DNA of 64,000 nucleotides from Acidobacteriaceae bacterium. Its GTDB lineage: Bacteria; Acidobacteriota; Terriglobia; Terriglobales; Acidobacteriaceae. The stretch's first letter is position 1; each line of letters starts with the position of its first letter. The notes below the pieces were generated by a model. The model was given only the letters and a program-made list of their open reading frames with translations. It made no database searches and was not told the DNA's origin. The stretch lies in NCBI GenBank assembly GCA_003134655.1, contig PLBY01000155.1:12358-76357 (forward strand), written 5' to 3'. The position numbers and the translations under genes were made by a program. Below, in pieces: positions 1 through 8,128 of this stretch.

Positions 1-25
1 GTACTCGGTACTCAGTACTCAGTGG
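1..25. repeat. CAGTACTCAGT-type intergenic repeat (left copy)
   Basis: Low-complexity run built from the unit GTACTC(A/G)GTACTCAGT. The same text recurs just after the first gene (1588-1636), so the gene is flanked by copies of one repeat family. Similar word-like repeats (GTGCTGAATGCTGAG) lie at 34351-34382. Function unknown. Confidence 0.7.
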
Positions 26-138
26 CAGTTCTTTTGGGGTTGGGAATATGTTTTTTGGTTCCGGATGCGGGGGTGAGGTTTCTTCGGTAGAATCCTGCTC
101 TGCCGGATCTTGCTTGACTTGTTCTGAGGAGAAGAAGC

Positions 139-1590
139 ATGCGCAAACTGCCTGTTGTCGTCCTCTTGGTACTCGCGTACCGAATCGTTGCTGCGGCGCA
201 AACTCTTTCGCCCGCGGTGCAGGCTTTCGTCAAAGTGAATGCTTCGGTAGTCGCGCTGACTCACGTTCTGGTGATTGATGGGACGGGGGCGGCGGCGCGC
301 GAGGATCAGACTGTGGTCCTCAGCAAGGGGAAGATTGAGTCGGTGGGAGACGCGTCGGCGGCCAAGGTTCCAGCGGACGCGCAGGTGCTGGACCTGCATG
401 GGTACAGCGTAATCCCGGGGCTGGTGGGGATGCACGACCACATGTTTTATCCGATGGGGAATGGTGTGTTCGGAGAGATGGCCTACAGCTTCCCGCGACT
501 GTATCTGGCCGGCGGTGTGACGACGATTCGAACCACCGGCGCGCTCGAACCTTATACGGATCTCGAACTCAAGAAGTCCATCGATGCGGGACAAACTCCC
601 GGGCCGAAGATGCACGTAACGGGGCCGTATCTCGAGGGCAAGGGGTCGTGGGCGATTCAGATGCACCAACTCACCGGACCGGAGGATGCGGCGCGGACGG
701 TGAATTTCTGGCTCGACCAGGGCGTCGATAATTTCAAGGCTTACATGTTCATCACGCGCGCGGAGTTGGGCGCAGCGATTGCGGCCGCACACAAGCGCGG
801 AGCGAAGGTGACCGGACATCTTTGCGCCGTAAATTTCCGCGAGGCCGCGGACCTGGGAATTGACGATCTGGAACATGGACTGTTCGTGGACACCGAATTT
901 ATTTCGGGGAAGAAACTTGATGAGTGTCCCGAGGACGGAGAGGACCCGGTGGGCATGGCAAAGCTGGATGCTAATGCAGGGCCGTTGCACGACACGATCC
1001 AGTATCTTGTGCAACATCATGTCGCCGTGACTTCAACTCTGCCGGTATTTGAAATGGGCAGTTTTCCCGGGCGGCCCACAATACAAAGGCGAGTTCTGGA
1101 CGCGCTATCGCCCGATGCCCGCAGCGCGGTGCTGGCGAATCGGGTTCGAGCGAGCGACGACAATCGTATTCGTCAACGTTTTGGGAGCGAGGGTTCGCCC
1201 TATGCGGCAGCGTTCAAGAAGGAAGAGGAATTTGAGTATGCCTTTTCGAAGGCTGGAGGGCTGTTACTGGCCGGACTCGACCCGACAGGCATGGGCGGGG
1301 TGATTGCGGGTTTCGGCGATCAGCGGGAAGTGGAATTGCTGGTGGAGGCGGGATTCACGCCGCTGGAGGCGATCCACATTGCGACCGCGAACGGCGCGCA
1401 GTTTCTGGGAGAGTTCGATCGCATTGGAACGATTGCGCCCGGCAAGCAGGCTGACCTGGTTGTGATCAAAGGCGATCCGTCGAAGAAGATCGAGGATATT
1501 GAGAACGTGGAGACGGTTTTCAAGGACGGGGTCGGGTACGATTCGGGCAAGCTGATTGAGTCGGTGCGCGGCGTGGTGGGCAGCAGATAG
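139..1590 (+). CDS. Secreted amidohydrolase (metal-dependent hydrolase, imidazolonepropionase/prolidase-like)
   Basis: A 483-residue amidohydrolase-superfamily enzyme, probably exported: residues 1-20 form a short signal peptide ending in Ala-Ala. The metal site is visible as His-Asp-His at 99-101 after the VIPGLVG strand, Lys200 (candidate carboxylated lysine), His227, His246 and Asp381 in GLDPTG. The C-terminal block NGAQFLGE...GTIAPGKQADLVV is the signature of this superfamily. The start is supported by GAGGAGAAG just upstream of ATG 139. Related enzymes hydrolyse cyclic amides or X-Pro dipeptides, and the substrate cannot be read from sequence. It stands alone, bounded by copies of a CAGTACTCAGT repeat. 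Confidence 0.9.
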   Translation: MRKLPVVVLLVLAYRIVAAAQTLSPAVQAFVKVNASVVALTHVLVIDGTGAAAREDQTVVLSKGKIESVGDASAAKVPADAQVLDLHGYSVIPGLVGMHDHMFYPMGNGVFGEMAYSFPRLYLAGGVTTIRTTGALEPYTDLELKKSIDAGQTPGPKMHVTGPYLEGKGSWAIQMHQLTGPEDAARTVNFWLDQGVDNFKAYMFITRAELGAAIAAAHKRGAKVTGHLCAVNFREAADLGIDDLEHGLFVDTEFISGKKLDECPEDGEDPVGMAKLDANAGPLHDTIQYLVQHHVAVTSTLPVFEMGSFPGRPTIQRRVLDALSPDARSAVLANRVRASDDNRIRQRFGSEGSPYAAAFKKEEEFEYAFSKAGGLLLAGLDPTGMGGVIAGFGDQREVELLVEAGFTPLEAIHIATANGAQFLGEFDRIGTIAPGKQADLVVIKGDPSKKIEDIENVETVFKDGVGYDSGKLIESVRGVVGSR

Positions 1591-1636
1591 TATTCAGTAC
1601 TCGGCACTCAGTACTCAGCACTCAGCACCCAGTGAC
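1588..1636. repeat. CAGTACTCAGT-type intergenic repeat (right copy)
   Basis: Degenerate tandem of ACTC(A/G)G(C/T)ACTCAGT words directly after the stop codon at 1590, matching positions 1-25. A further partial word, CTCGGTACTGAGT, occurs near 1655-1668 in opposite sense, so the region can fold on itself. Confidence 0.7.
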
Positions 1637-1686
1637 TAGAGGATGGGTGACGTGCTCGGTACTGAGTCGAGCAGAATCAGAATGCC

Positions 1687-2274
1687 ATGATTGTTCTCGC
1701 TTCCGCATCGCCCCGACGCCAGGAACTGCTGCGCAGTGCGGGGATTCCGTTTACGGTTGAACCAGCCAATATTGATGAGACTCCCGGGGCAGGGGAGGCG
1801 CCGGGCGAGTGTGCGGAGCGGCTGGCGCGGGAGAAGGCGCTCGCCGTGTGGCGCACTCGACCGCAGGATTTTGTGTTGGGGGCGGATACGATTGTGGTGG
1901 TGGCTGAGGCTATCCTCGGGAAGCCGGCCAATGCGGAGGATGCCGCGAGCATGCTGCGGCTTCTATCAGGGCGAGTGCATCGTGTGATTACTGGCGTGTG
2001 TCTGGTTCGGGCTGGTGACAGCCGCGACTTGTTAAATGCGGATGAGTTGGCGCGAACTGCCTCGGAGACGACGCTGGTGACGATGAACACGTTGTCGGAG
2101 GAGGAGATTCGCGAGTACGTCACAAGCGGCGAACCTGAGGACAAGGCGGGAGCGTATGCGATTCAGGGGATGGCTTCGCGCTGGATTCCGCGGATTGAGG
2201 GCGACTACAGCAACGTGGTGGGACTGCCGGTGGCGCTGGTGTACCGCATGCTGCGAGAGCAGGGAGGAATTTGA
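1687..2274 (+). CDS. maf: Maf family nucleoside triphosphate pyrophosphatase
   Basis: A 195-residue protein of the Maf/Ham1-like fold. It shows the N-terminal ASASPRR motif (residues 5-11), the LGADTIVV strand carrying the catalytic Asp near residue 61, and the late DKAGAYAIQG motif. Family members hydrolyse non-canonical or modified nucleoside triphosphates (dTTP/UTP or m7GTP) and restrict septum formation when overexpressed. Length is normal for the family (about 190-200). ATG 1687 matches the expected N-terminus. The next gene, tatA-like, is convergent 30 bp away. Whether it is the YhdE or YceF subtype is not decided. Confidence 0.93.
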   Translation: MIVLASASPRRQELLRSAGIPFTVEPANIDETPGAGEAPGECAERLAREKALAVWRTRPQDFVLGADTIVVVAEAILGKPANAEDAASMLRLLSGRVHRVITGVCLVRAGDSRDLLNADELARTASETTLVTMNTLSEEEIREYVTSGEPEDKAGAYAIQGMASRWIPRIEGDYSNVVGLPVALVYRMLREQGGI

Positions 2275-2304
2275 AGCGCAGGCCTGTGCGTGTGCAGTTC
2301 GGGG

Positions 2305-2493
2305 TTATGACTTCTTTTGATCCTCTTCCTTCGGGGCTTCTTTCTTTTCTTCTTCAGGGCTTTTCAACGCAGCTTTAAAGTTGCGGATGCCTTCGGCCAA
2401 GCCTTTGCCGACGTCGCCCAACCTGCTGGTGCCGAAGAGCAGGAAGGCGAGGACAATTACAAGAAGCCAGTGCCAGGGCGAAAACTCACCCAT
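2305..2493 (-). CDS. tatA: Twin-arginine translocase TatA/TatE-like subunit
   Basis: A 62-residue protein with the TatA layout: one N-terminal membrane segment (WHWLLVIVLAFLLFG, about residues 8-22), a short hinge with FGTSRLGDVGKGLAEGIRNFK forming the amphipathic helix, and a charged Lys/Glu-rich tail. TatA oligomers form the variable-size channel for folded Tat substrates. The hinge reads GTSRL rather than the usual GPKKLPEL, so it is a divergent paralogue. No tatB or tatC lies in the window, which is common for TatA genes in Acidobacteria. Start ATG 2493. Confidence 0.85.
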   Translation of the reverse strand: MGEFSPWHWLLVIVLAFLLFGTSRLGDVGKGLAEGIRNFKAALKSPEEEKKEAPKEEDQKKS

Positions 2494-2679
2494 AATTTCT
2501 CCATGGGGACGGCATTCGCGAGTCCTGCGTAAGTGGCCGAAATCCCTGAGAAAAGTTTAGGCTTCCCGATCTGCGGAGTCAAAGGCGGCGGATGGGAGTG
2601 TCCGCCACACGGCCGCTTACCTGCAGTGAGGTTGGGAGTCTATCCTCGAAGGGCACACTGTTCCTGGAGGTCAGGCCGG

Positions 2680-3366
2680 ATGGTTAGGCGCTACGTGGTT
2701 GCGATTATTCTGCTCCTCTTTTTTGTTGTGCACGTCGAGACTGTCGCGGCGCAAAGTCCGGCTCCGTCAGCAGGAGCTGCGAACAGCGAACAGCGCAAGA
2801 CCAGTGAACCGTACACGGGAGATCTGTCGGTTTTCGAATCGCCGGGACGCGAGGACAGGCTTCAGATCAACCGCGTGATGGACCTTCTTGGCATCGCGGA
2901 GGGGAAGGGAGTGGCCGACATTGGCGCGGGGTCGGGATGGTTTACGGTTCGCGCGGCGCGACGGGTGGGCGCGGTCGGGCTGGTTTATGCGGTCGACATT
3001 AATCCGGAGGCGATCCGCCACGTCAACGAACGAGCGCAGAAGGAGAAGCTGCGGAATGTGAAGACGATTCTGGGGAAGTCGGACGACTCTCTTCTGCCTG
3101 CTGCTTCGGTGGATGCAGTGCTGCTGCTGAAGACGTACCACGAAGTTGCGCAGCCGGTGGCGTTGCTGCGAAATCTGCGCGGGGCGCTGCGTCCGGGGGC
3201 CAAGGTGGGAATTATTGACCGCAACGGAAATGGAGAAGATCACGGAGTGGGAAGCGACGTTGTGATTCGCGAGGCGCAGGAGGCGGGCTACCATCTGCTG
3301 GAGCAGTATGACTTTGTGAAGGGCGACAAGATGGATTACTTTCTGGTATTCACGGCAAGACCGTAA
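2680..3366 (+). CDS. Exported class I SAM-dependent methyltransferase
   Basis: A 228-residue protein with an N-terminal signal peptide (residues 1-24, cleavage after VAA) followed by a methyltransferase fold. The SAM-binding loop is DIGAGSGWF (80-88), then an acidic strand end (YAVDINPEAI) and a later DAVLLLKTYHE motif. I start it at ATG 2680 because CTGGAGG lies 10 bases upstream and a hydrophobic leader follows. The longer reading from 2533 would place 49 uncharacteristic residues before it. Periplasmic predicted methyltransferases of this sort are common in Acidobacteria and their substrates are unknown. Its 3' end overlaps the convergent EthD-like gene by 17 bp. Confidence 0.85.
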   Translation: MVRRYVVAIILLLFFVVHVETVAAQSPAPSAGAANSEQRKTSEPYTGDLSVFESPGREDRLQINRVMDLLGIAEGKGVADIGAGSGWFTVRAARRVGAVGLVYAVDINPEAIRHVNERAQKEKLRNVKTILGKSDDSLLPAASVDAVLLLKTYHEVAQPVALLRNLRGALRPGAKVGIIDRNGNGEDHGVGSDVVIREAQEAGYHLLEQYDFVKGDKMDYFLVFTARP

Positions 3367-3658
3367 CTTCGTCGACCGCGGACCACGTGGTTCGAGTCAA
3401 GTCGGCAAAGGCTGGGAGATCGGCATCGGAGGCTGCGCCTTGCGGACTCGACCACGCCGCTTCCATGCTTGCCCAGTCGTCGAAATAGAGTTCGATGATC
3501 GCATCCCACCCTGGGGTGCGCTTGGGATCGGCGACGACAAAGTTCTGGATGTACTTGCGGACGCCGGGCAACGGGCCGTGAATTTGTTGCAGGTGACGGC
3601 GGAATTCTTCCTGCGTCAGGTCGGGGCGTTTGTAGAGGACGACCATGAACTTCAGCAT
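3350..3658 (-). CDS. EthD/YciI-like dimeric alpha-beta barrel protein
   Basis: A 102-residue protein starting MLKFMVVLYKRPDL, with the EthD-type core LTQEEFRRHLQQIHGPL near the N-terminus and a C-terminal region with conserved aromatics. EthD domains form small ferredoxin-like dimers found in polyketide, ether-degradation and dehydrochlorinase-like proteins. The catalytic role here is unknown. A longer reading upstream in the same frame is the antisense of the M20 peptidase gene and of a repeat, so I start at ATG 3658. It overlaps the convergent methyltransferase gene by 17 bp. Confidence 0.82.
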   Translation of the reverse strand: MLKFMVVLYKRPDLTQEEFRRHLQQIHGPLPGVRKYIQNFVVADPKRTPGWDAIIELYFDDWASMEAAWSSPQGAASDADLPAFADLTRTTWSAVDEVTVLP

Positions 3659-3684
3659 GCGTTCTTGAGGCCGCGCAAGAATTT

Positions 3685-3716
3685 TAACCACAGAGGACAC
3701 TGAGGACACAGAGGGA
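3685..3716. repeat. AACCACAGAGGACAC-type intergenic repeat
   Basis: The text TAACCACAGAGGACACTGAG followed by GACACAGAGGGA belongs to a family seen again at 5597-5630, 32440-32511, 34302-34322 and 41100-41136 in variant forms. It sits between the EthD-like gene and the M20 peptidase gene. Confidence 0.7.
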
Positions 3717-3756
3717 GGTGACGAGATCCTCGGCATGTGTCTGTGGTGGTATCGCT

Positions 3757-4956
3757 TCAGCCGCTTTCGATCATTCCGGCTAGAAGGAGTGCGCGGCGCG
3801 GCAACTCGGAGATGATGATGTGTTCGTGGGCGGCATGTGCGCCCTGGCCGTGGCCGCCCATGCCGTCGAGCGTGGGTATGCCGATGCCCGCGGTGAAATT
3901 TCCGTCGGAGCCTCCGCCGACTGAGGCCTCTTCGAGTTTCCACTCGATCTGCTTCGCGATGGCCTGCGCCTTCGCGTAGAGTGCGGCGACGCCCGGAGTG
4001 CGTTCCATGGGCAGGCGATTGACGCCGCCTTCGATGCTGAGCTTGCAAAGCTTGTCGAAGGGCTTCAGGGCGCGGAGTTTGCGGTCGAGCGCGGCCGCCT
4101 GGTTGGCGTGCGTAATGCGCACGTCGATTTCGGCGGTGGCGTCGGCGGCGATCACGTTGGTGCGAGTTCCCCCTCGAATTACGCCGGGGTTCACGGAAAG
4201 GCCGTGCTGCAAGTCGTTCAGCTTGGAGACGGCCGTGATTTGTCGAGCGAGTTCGAGGATGGCGCTGTGTCCCTTGCCGGGGTCGAGTCCAGCGTGGGCG
4301 GCGACTCCTTTCACGTTCAGAATGTATTCACCGACTCCTTTGCGCGCAGTTTTCACGGCGCCGCGCGGGCCTGCGGGTTCGAGCACGAGTACGGCGGCGG
4401 ATTCTTTCGCCAGGCCCTCGGTGATTTTGCGGGAGGAGTAGCTGCCGACTTCTTCGTCCGAGACGAGAAGCACGGTCACCGGGCGCGGTAGAGCGCCATG
4501 CCAGGCTTGCAGTGCCGCAATCGCGTAGAGCATGAGGGCGATGCCTGATTTCATGTCGAGCACGCCGGGGCCGTGCATGCGGTCGTCGGTGACGTGACAG
4601 GGCATCGTGGCGAGAGTGCCCAGTGGATAAACAGTGTCGAAGTGGCCCAGCAGGAGAACGGGCTTCAGCTTTTCACGGCCGGGGAAATCGATCTGGACGC
4701 TGTCGGCGTAGTCTTCAGCGTGGTGGACGCGGGCGTGTCCGCCGACCGCCTCGAAGCTGCCAGCGAGGAAGGCGCCCATGCGGTCGGCGGCGGGCTTGTT
4801 GTCGCTGGGGGATTCGATTTCGACGAACTCGCGGATGGTCTGGACGATCTGTTCCTGGCGCGCTTCGAAGTAGCGCAGGCGCTCGGTCCAGATAGGGTCT
4901 GCGTGGAATGCTTCGGCTCGGCTTGCCTTGGAACGGGAGGTTCTCTTGCCCGGCAT
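3757..4956 (-). CDS. M20 family metallopeptidase (glutamate carboxypeptidase-like)
   Basis: A 399-residue di-zinc peptidase/deacylase. Metal and catalytic residues are visible: His105 and Asp107 in GHFDTVYP, Asp134 in GVLDMKSG, the general-base pair in SDEEVGS (167-169), Glu193 in LEPAG, and a C-terminal His in GAHAAHEH. The dimerisation (lid) domain lies about 210-320. It resembles carboxypeptidase G2 of the M20A type, which releases C-terminal glutamate, but some relatives are aminoacylases. No signal peptide is clear, so it is probably cytoplasmic. It is read towards the EthD gene, with a repeat between them. Confidence 0.9.
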   Translation of the reverse strand: MPGKRTSRSKASRAEAFHADPIWTERLRYFEARQEQIVQTIREFVEIESPSDNKPAADRMGAFLAGSFEAVGGHARVHHAEDYADSVQIDFPGREKLKPVLLLGHFDTVYPLGTLATMPCHVTDDRMHGPGVLDMKSGIALMLYAIAALQAWHGALPRPVTVLLVSDEEVGSYSSRKITEGLAKESAAVLVLEPAGPRGAVKTARKGVGEYILNVKGVAAHAGLDPGKGHSAILELARQITAVSKLNDLQHGLSVNPGVIRGGTRTNVIAADATAEIDVRITHANQAAALDRKLRALKPFDKLCKLSIEGGVNRLPMERTPGVAALYAKAQAIAKQIEWKLEEASVGGGSDGNFTAGIGIPTLDGMGGHGQGAHAAHEHIIISELPRRALLLAGMIESG

Positions 4957-5040
4957 GATGCGCTCGTCTCCGGCCCGGGCAGAGGACGCACCTGCGGGCC
5001 AAGTCGTACAGTATAATCTTCAAGCCGTTTTGAGACGAAC

Positions 5041-5574
5041 ATGAATGAGACCAGGCCTGTGCCGGAAACTTCGCCCGGCTTGACGAAGACCGCGCTCGAC
5101 ATCCACGACATATTGAAGATTCTGCCGCACCGCTATCCGTTCTTGCTGATTGACCGCGTGCTCGAACTGAAGCGTAAAGAGCGGATTGTCGCGATCAAGA
5201 ACGTGACCATCAATGAACCATTTTTTGTCGGGCACTTTCCCGGGCTGCCCATCATGCCGGGCGTGTTGATTGTGGAAGCTATTGCGCAGGCTGGAGGCGC
5301 GCTGCTGCTGACTGAGGTCGAGGACCGCAACGATAAGGTCATGGTGTTCACCGGGATTGAGCGGGCGAAGTTCCGCCGGCCGGTTAGTCCGGGGGACCAG
5401 TTGCGGCTGGAAGTAGAAGTGAAAGGCTGGCGCACGGTGCCCGGAATGACTGCAGCGAAAATGCAGGGTTACGCGTACGTGGGCGAGCGGCGCGTGGCTG
5501 AGGCGACAGTGTCGTGCCAGTTGATAGACAGTTCGCGGGGCCGGGGTGCGGATGATGGCGGTTCGGGAGTGTGA
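5041..5574 (+). CDS. fabZ: 3-hydroxyacyl-[acyl-carrier-protein] dehydratase FabZ
   Basis: A 177-residue hot-dog-fold dehydratase that removes water from 3-hydroxyacyl-ACP in type II fatty acid synthesis. The family signature PHRYPFLLIDRV is at 29-40. Catalytic His65 lies in GHFPGLPIMPGV and Glu79 in the following helix VEAIAQAGG. The N-terminus is about 20 residues longer than in E. coli FabZ. The gene sits 78 bp before lpxA, the classical fabZ-lpxA pairing, which balances fatty acid and lipid A synthesis. Its start at 5041 is divergent from the M20 peptidase gene. Confidence 0.96.
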   Translation: MNETRPVPETSPGLTKTALDIHDILKILPHRYPFLLIDRVLELKRKERIVAIKNVTINEPFFVGHFPGLPIMPGVLIVEAIAQAGGALLLTEVEDRNDKVMVFTGIERAKFRRPVSPGDQLRLEVEVKGWRTVPGMTAAKMQGYAYVGERRVAEATVSCQLIDSSRGRGADDGGSGV

Positions 5575-5596
5575 TGCCGCAGCTGTTTGAAGAGCT

Positions 5597-5630
5597 TTAA
5601 CCACTAAGGACACTAAGGTTCACGAAGGAA
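5597..5630. repeat. AACCACTAAGGACAC-type intergenic repeat
   Basis: TTAACCACTAAGGACACTAA followed by GGTTCACGAAGG lies between fabZ and lpxA. A near-identical unit forms both arms of the inverted repeat at 32440-32511. Confidence 0.7.
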
Positions 5631-5652
5631 AGCCACTACACGCTCCTCGTCC

Positions 5653-6444
5653 ATGAATTCTTCCTCCATGAACGTTCACCCTACGGCCCTGATCGATGCG
5701 CGCGCGAAGGTTCCTGCGTCGTGCAAGATCGGGCCGTATTGCGTGATCGGCGCGGATGTCGAAATGGGAGATAGGTGCCACCTCGTGTCGCATGTGGCGA
5801 TCGAGGGGCCGACGAAAATCGGCGCCGACAACGGCTTCTTTCCTTTTTGCGCCATCGGGATGGCGCCGCAGGATGTCACCTACAAAGGCGAGCCGACGCG
5901 GCTCGAGATCGGCGACCACAATGAGATCCGAGAGTTTGTGACCATCAATCGCGGCACGGTGAAGGGCGGGGGGCTGACCAAAGTTGGCAGTCACCTGCTC
6001 ATCATGGCGTATACGCATATCGGGCACGATTGCGTGATTGAGGATCACGCCATGCTGGTGAACGGCGCGACTCTGGGCGGGCATGTGACGGTGGAAGAAT
6101 GGGCGGTGGTCGGAGCGATGTGCCCGGTTCACCAGTTTGTGCGCATTGGGGCGCATTCGTACATCGGAGGCGGGACTACGATCACGCAGAATGTTCTGCC
6201 GTACTCCATGACGTCGGCGGCGCGCGATACGCACGCGTATGGGATGAATAAAGTTGGGCTCGAACGGCGCGGGTTTTCGAAAGAGCGCATTGCGAAGATT
6301 CATCACGCGTACAAGATTCTGCTGGCCTCGAAGATGAACACGTCCCAGGCGCTGGAAAAGTTGAAGTCCGAACCCGATCACGGTGAGGATGTGGATATGC
6401 TGATTCGGTTCGTCGAGGGGTCGGAGCGGGGGATTATCAAGTGA
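5653..6444 (+). CDS. lpxA: UDP-N-acetylglucosamine O-acyltransferase LpxA
   Basis: A 263-residue left-handed beta-helix acyltransferase, the first enzyme of lipid A synthesis. Hexapeptide repeats run from residue 9 to about 190 (HPTALIDARAKVPASCKIGP at the start). The catalytic His is in THIGHDC (His125, the same number as in E. coli), and the C-terminal helical domain with AYKILL and LEKLKSE follows. Length is typical. ATG 5653 and ATG 5668 are both possible starts and neither has a good ribosome site. In related genomes lpxI follows directly, but here it lies about 10 kb away at 16354. The acyl donor length and the sugar preference (GlcNAc or GlcNAc3N) cannot be read. Confidence 0.95.
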   Translation: MNSSSMNVHPTALIDARAKVPASCKIGPYCVIGADVEMGDRCHLVSHVAIEGPTKIGADNGFFPFCAIGMAPQDVTYKGEPTRLEIGDHNEIREFVTINRGTVKGGGLTKVGSHLLIMAYTHIGHDCVIEDHAMLVNGATLGGHVTVEEWAVVGAMCPVHQFVRIGAHSYIGGGTTITQNVLPYSMTSAARDTHAYGMNKVGLERRGFSKERIAKIHHAYKILLASKMNTSQALEKLKSEPDHGEDVDMLIRFVEGSERGIIK

Positions 6445-6655
6445 CCGTCGCTCGATCAGGGTCGATGCGCGTAATGCGGGTTTATCGCCAACTGACACGA
6501 ATCGCCTCTCGGGCGGCGGGTCGGATAACTTCCGGTTGGCCGACAAACTGGGACTTGTATCGATGGCTCGAATTGGGTCGCGAACCACCGCTTCCGTGGG
6601 TGACCTTCACGGTTCGGGTATTAATTCTGTGAGCTGACTCTGTTGAAACCGACCG

Positions 6656-8128
6656 TCATGCTCCAACGGAAGAAGTACCTGTCCTGCGTCCTGCAACAGC
6701 TGCAATCTCATTGAGCATGCCGCCGAAAATCCAGCGATGCACTGGATAAAGCATGTACCAATAGAGAAGCCCCGCCAATCCGGCAGGATCAAAAATAGCG
6801 GTCTGCCGAATGACGGAGCCTCGGCTATCTGCTTCCACCTCGAACTGCAACCACGCGCGGCCCGGCACTTTCATTTCAGCGACCAGACCGAGTTCGTGAT
6901 CCGGCACAAAGGTTTCCACTCGCCAGAAATCCAGAGCGTCGCCTGCGGAAAGTGCGTGAGGATCGCGTCGGCCCCGGCGCAGTCCCACGCCCCCTACAAC
7001 GAGATCTAAGAGGCCCCGAAACCACCAGAGAACATTGGCAAAGTACCAGCCATTCAAACCTCCGATGCGCTGAATCGGAGCAAAAGCTGCCGCTGGCGGA
7101 ACCAATACTTGCACGGTCCGAGAATCGACGAGCCTGGTGCCAAACTTTACTCCGCCCCAAGACTGCGGCTTCCCCGCCGAGGAAAGAGCGTCGCACCAAC
7201 TAGTCTGGGCGAATTCCTGGTCTTCATGGTGAAGAGCTCTCTGCATCGCTTCTCGCAAACTTTTCGGCCTGATGTCAAAGGCGGTCAAAGCGGAGGTGTC
7301 GTGCACCAGAGTTGGGTTGCGCATACTATCGATGAGCTTTCGGCCAATGCGGGCATAAACAGGTGTGATTAAGCCCAACCACAAACTTGAGAGGTGAGGC
7401 GTCAAGATCGGAACCGGGATCATCCATCGGTGGAGGCCGCATTGCCGGGCATACTCCTGCATGATCTGGCCGTAGCTGACTTGGTCGGTGCCCCCGATTT
7501 CGAAAACTCCGCACTGTTCCACCGGCAACATCAGCGCGGCCATGAGATACGCCACCACATCTTCGACCGCAATCGGCTGGGCTTTGACGGCAACCCAGCG
7601 CGGGCAGATCATCACCGGCAACCGCTGTACCAGCGCGCGAATCATTTCAAATGAAAGACTGCCGGAACCGATCACGATGGATGCGCGAAATTCGATGGTG
7701 GGGATCTCTGAGCTTCGCAGGATGTCTGCAACCTCGTGACGACTGCGCAAATGAGCGGAGAGCGCTTGGTCCTGGTTCCCCAAGCCACCCAGATAGACAA
7801 TGCGTCGTACTCCAGAATCGCGCGCTACATCGGCGAAATTTTGGGCGGCTTCGCGGTCTTCCTGTTCGAACTTACCCGAAGACCCCATGGAGTGGACGAG
7901 GTAATACGCCGTCTGCACTCCTGCCATCGCCGGCACTAGTGAACTGCGATCCAGGCAATCTGCTTTAATGACTTCCGTGGAAGCGGCAACTTTTGATCTG
8001 AGAAAATCAGGTCGCCGAGCCAGGCAGCGAACCGGCCTGCCCGCTTTCTCCAACTCCTTGAGTAGGCGCCCCCCGATGTAGCCTGACGCTCCGGTTAACA
8101 GGACGAGCGGGCGATGATTTGCGCCCAT
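6656..8128 (-). CDS. SDR-type NAD(P)-binding epimerase/reductase with C-terminal DUF2867 domain
   Basis: A 490-residue two-part protein. Residues 7-220 form an atypical short-chain dehydrogenase with the glycine motif TGASGYIGGRLL (12-23) and later IEFRASIVIGSGS. The C-terminal part (about 330-480) has the DUF2867 pattern, including GWYFANVLWWFRGLLDLVVG and a hydrophobic stretch LAGLLYWYMLYPVHRWIFG near the end. This architecture matches YbjT-like NAD(P)H-binding proteins whose substrate is unknown. Start ATG 8128 is preceded by GAGGATCTA. It is isolated between lpxA and a gene-poor gap. Confidence 0.88.
   Translation of the reverse strand: MGANHRPLVLLTGASGYIGGRLLKELEKAGRPVRCLARRPDFLRSKVAASTEVIKADCLDRSSLVPAMAGVQTAYYLVHSMGSSGKFEQEDREAAQNFADVARDSGVRRIVYLGGLGNQDQALSAHLRSRHEVADILRSSEIPTIEFRASIVIGSGSLSFEMIRALVQRLPVMICPRWVAVKAQPIAVEDVVAYLMAALMLPVEQCGVFEIGGTDQVSYGQIMQEYARQCGLHRWMIPVPILTPHLSSLWLGLITPVYARIGRKLIDSMRNPTLVHDTSALTAFDIRPKSLREAMQRALHHEDQEFAQTSWCDALSSAGKPQSWGGVKFGTRLVDSRTVQVLVPPAAAFAPIQRIGGLNGWYFANVLWWFRGLLDLVVGGVGLRRGRRDPHALSAGDALDFWRVETFVPDHELGLVAEMKVPGRAWLQFEVEADSRGSVIRQTAIFDPAGLAGLLYWYMLYPVHRWIFGGMLNEIAAVAGRRTGTSSVGA

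Noticed and set aside
19-1020. A 333-residue minus-strand frame antisense to the amidohydrolase
   Set aside because: Arg/His-rich shadow of the plus-strand gene with no family features; the plus-strand gene has SD, signal peptide and metal residues.
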